Positions 1 through 64,000 of a stretch of 64,000 nucleotides of DNA are shown here, piece after piece. The notes below the pieces were generated by a model, which searched no databases, was not told the DNA's origin, and worked only from the letters and a program-made list of their open reading frames with translations. The position numbers and the translations under genes are program-made. Source of the stretch: Casuarius casuarius (lineage: Eukaryota; Chordata; Aves; Casuariiformes; Casuariidae); contig PTFA01000024.1 of NCBI GenBank assembly GCA_003342895.1, forward strand, positions 5,640,580-5,704,579. Direction: 5' to 3'. Numbering within the stretch: position 1 is the stretch's first letter; each line of letters starts with the position of its first letter.

Positions 1-64000
<64,000 letters not shown>

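Overview
The window is one vertebrate protein-coding locus on the + strand: Patched 1 (PTCH1), the 12-pass Hedgehog receptor. Twenty-three coding exons separated by 22 GT-AG introns join into one uninterrupted reading frame of 1339 complete codons. The window opens inside the first coding exon and closes inside the 23rd. Roughly the first 37 codons, the upstream promoter, the end of the C-terminal tail and the 3' UTR therefore lie outside. The protein variants resemble avian PTCH1 (chicken or a close galliform, recalled from memory). Compact introns and low repeat load fit a bird. In birds this gene is on the Z chromosome (background knowledge, not visible here).

Layout: 1-2150 is a CpG-island-like block holding the end of exon 1, intron 1, exon 2 and the start of intron 2. 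Intron 2 (1334-22768) is the largest gap, with a perfect GLI consensus at 2752-2760 and an internal CpG-rich patch near 13020-13370. Exons 3-9 (22769-29418) encode the first extracellular domain. Exons 9-13 encode TM2-TM6, the sterol-sensing domain, including the Asp-Asp pair of TM4. Intron 12 (7.1 kb) holds a second perfect GLI consensus at 34312-34320. Exon 14 encodes the cytosolic middle loop with a PPxY motif. Exons 15-18 encode TM7, the second extracellular domain and TM8. Exons 19-21 encode TM9-TM12, with the conserved Glu of TM10. Exons 22-23 encode the cytosolic tail with a second PPxY motif.

No second gene, RNA gene, intact transposon, viral insertion or CRISPR-like array is supported. 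The introns contain simple repeats, diverged CR1-type fragments and a few structural oddities. The clearest are a 17-bp-arm hairpin with a third partial copy just after exon 17, the two exact GLI consensus sites, and a coding-like patch in intron 22. I see no convincing new biological system; the findings are regulatory and structural leads within a known gene.
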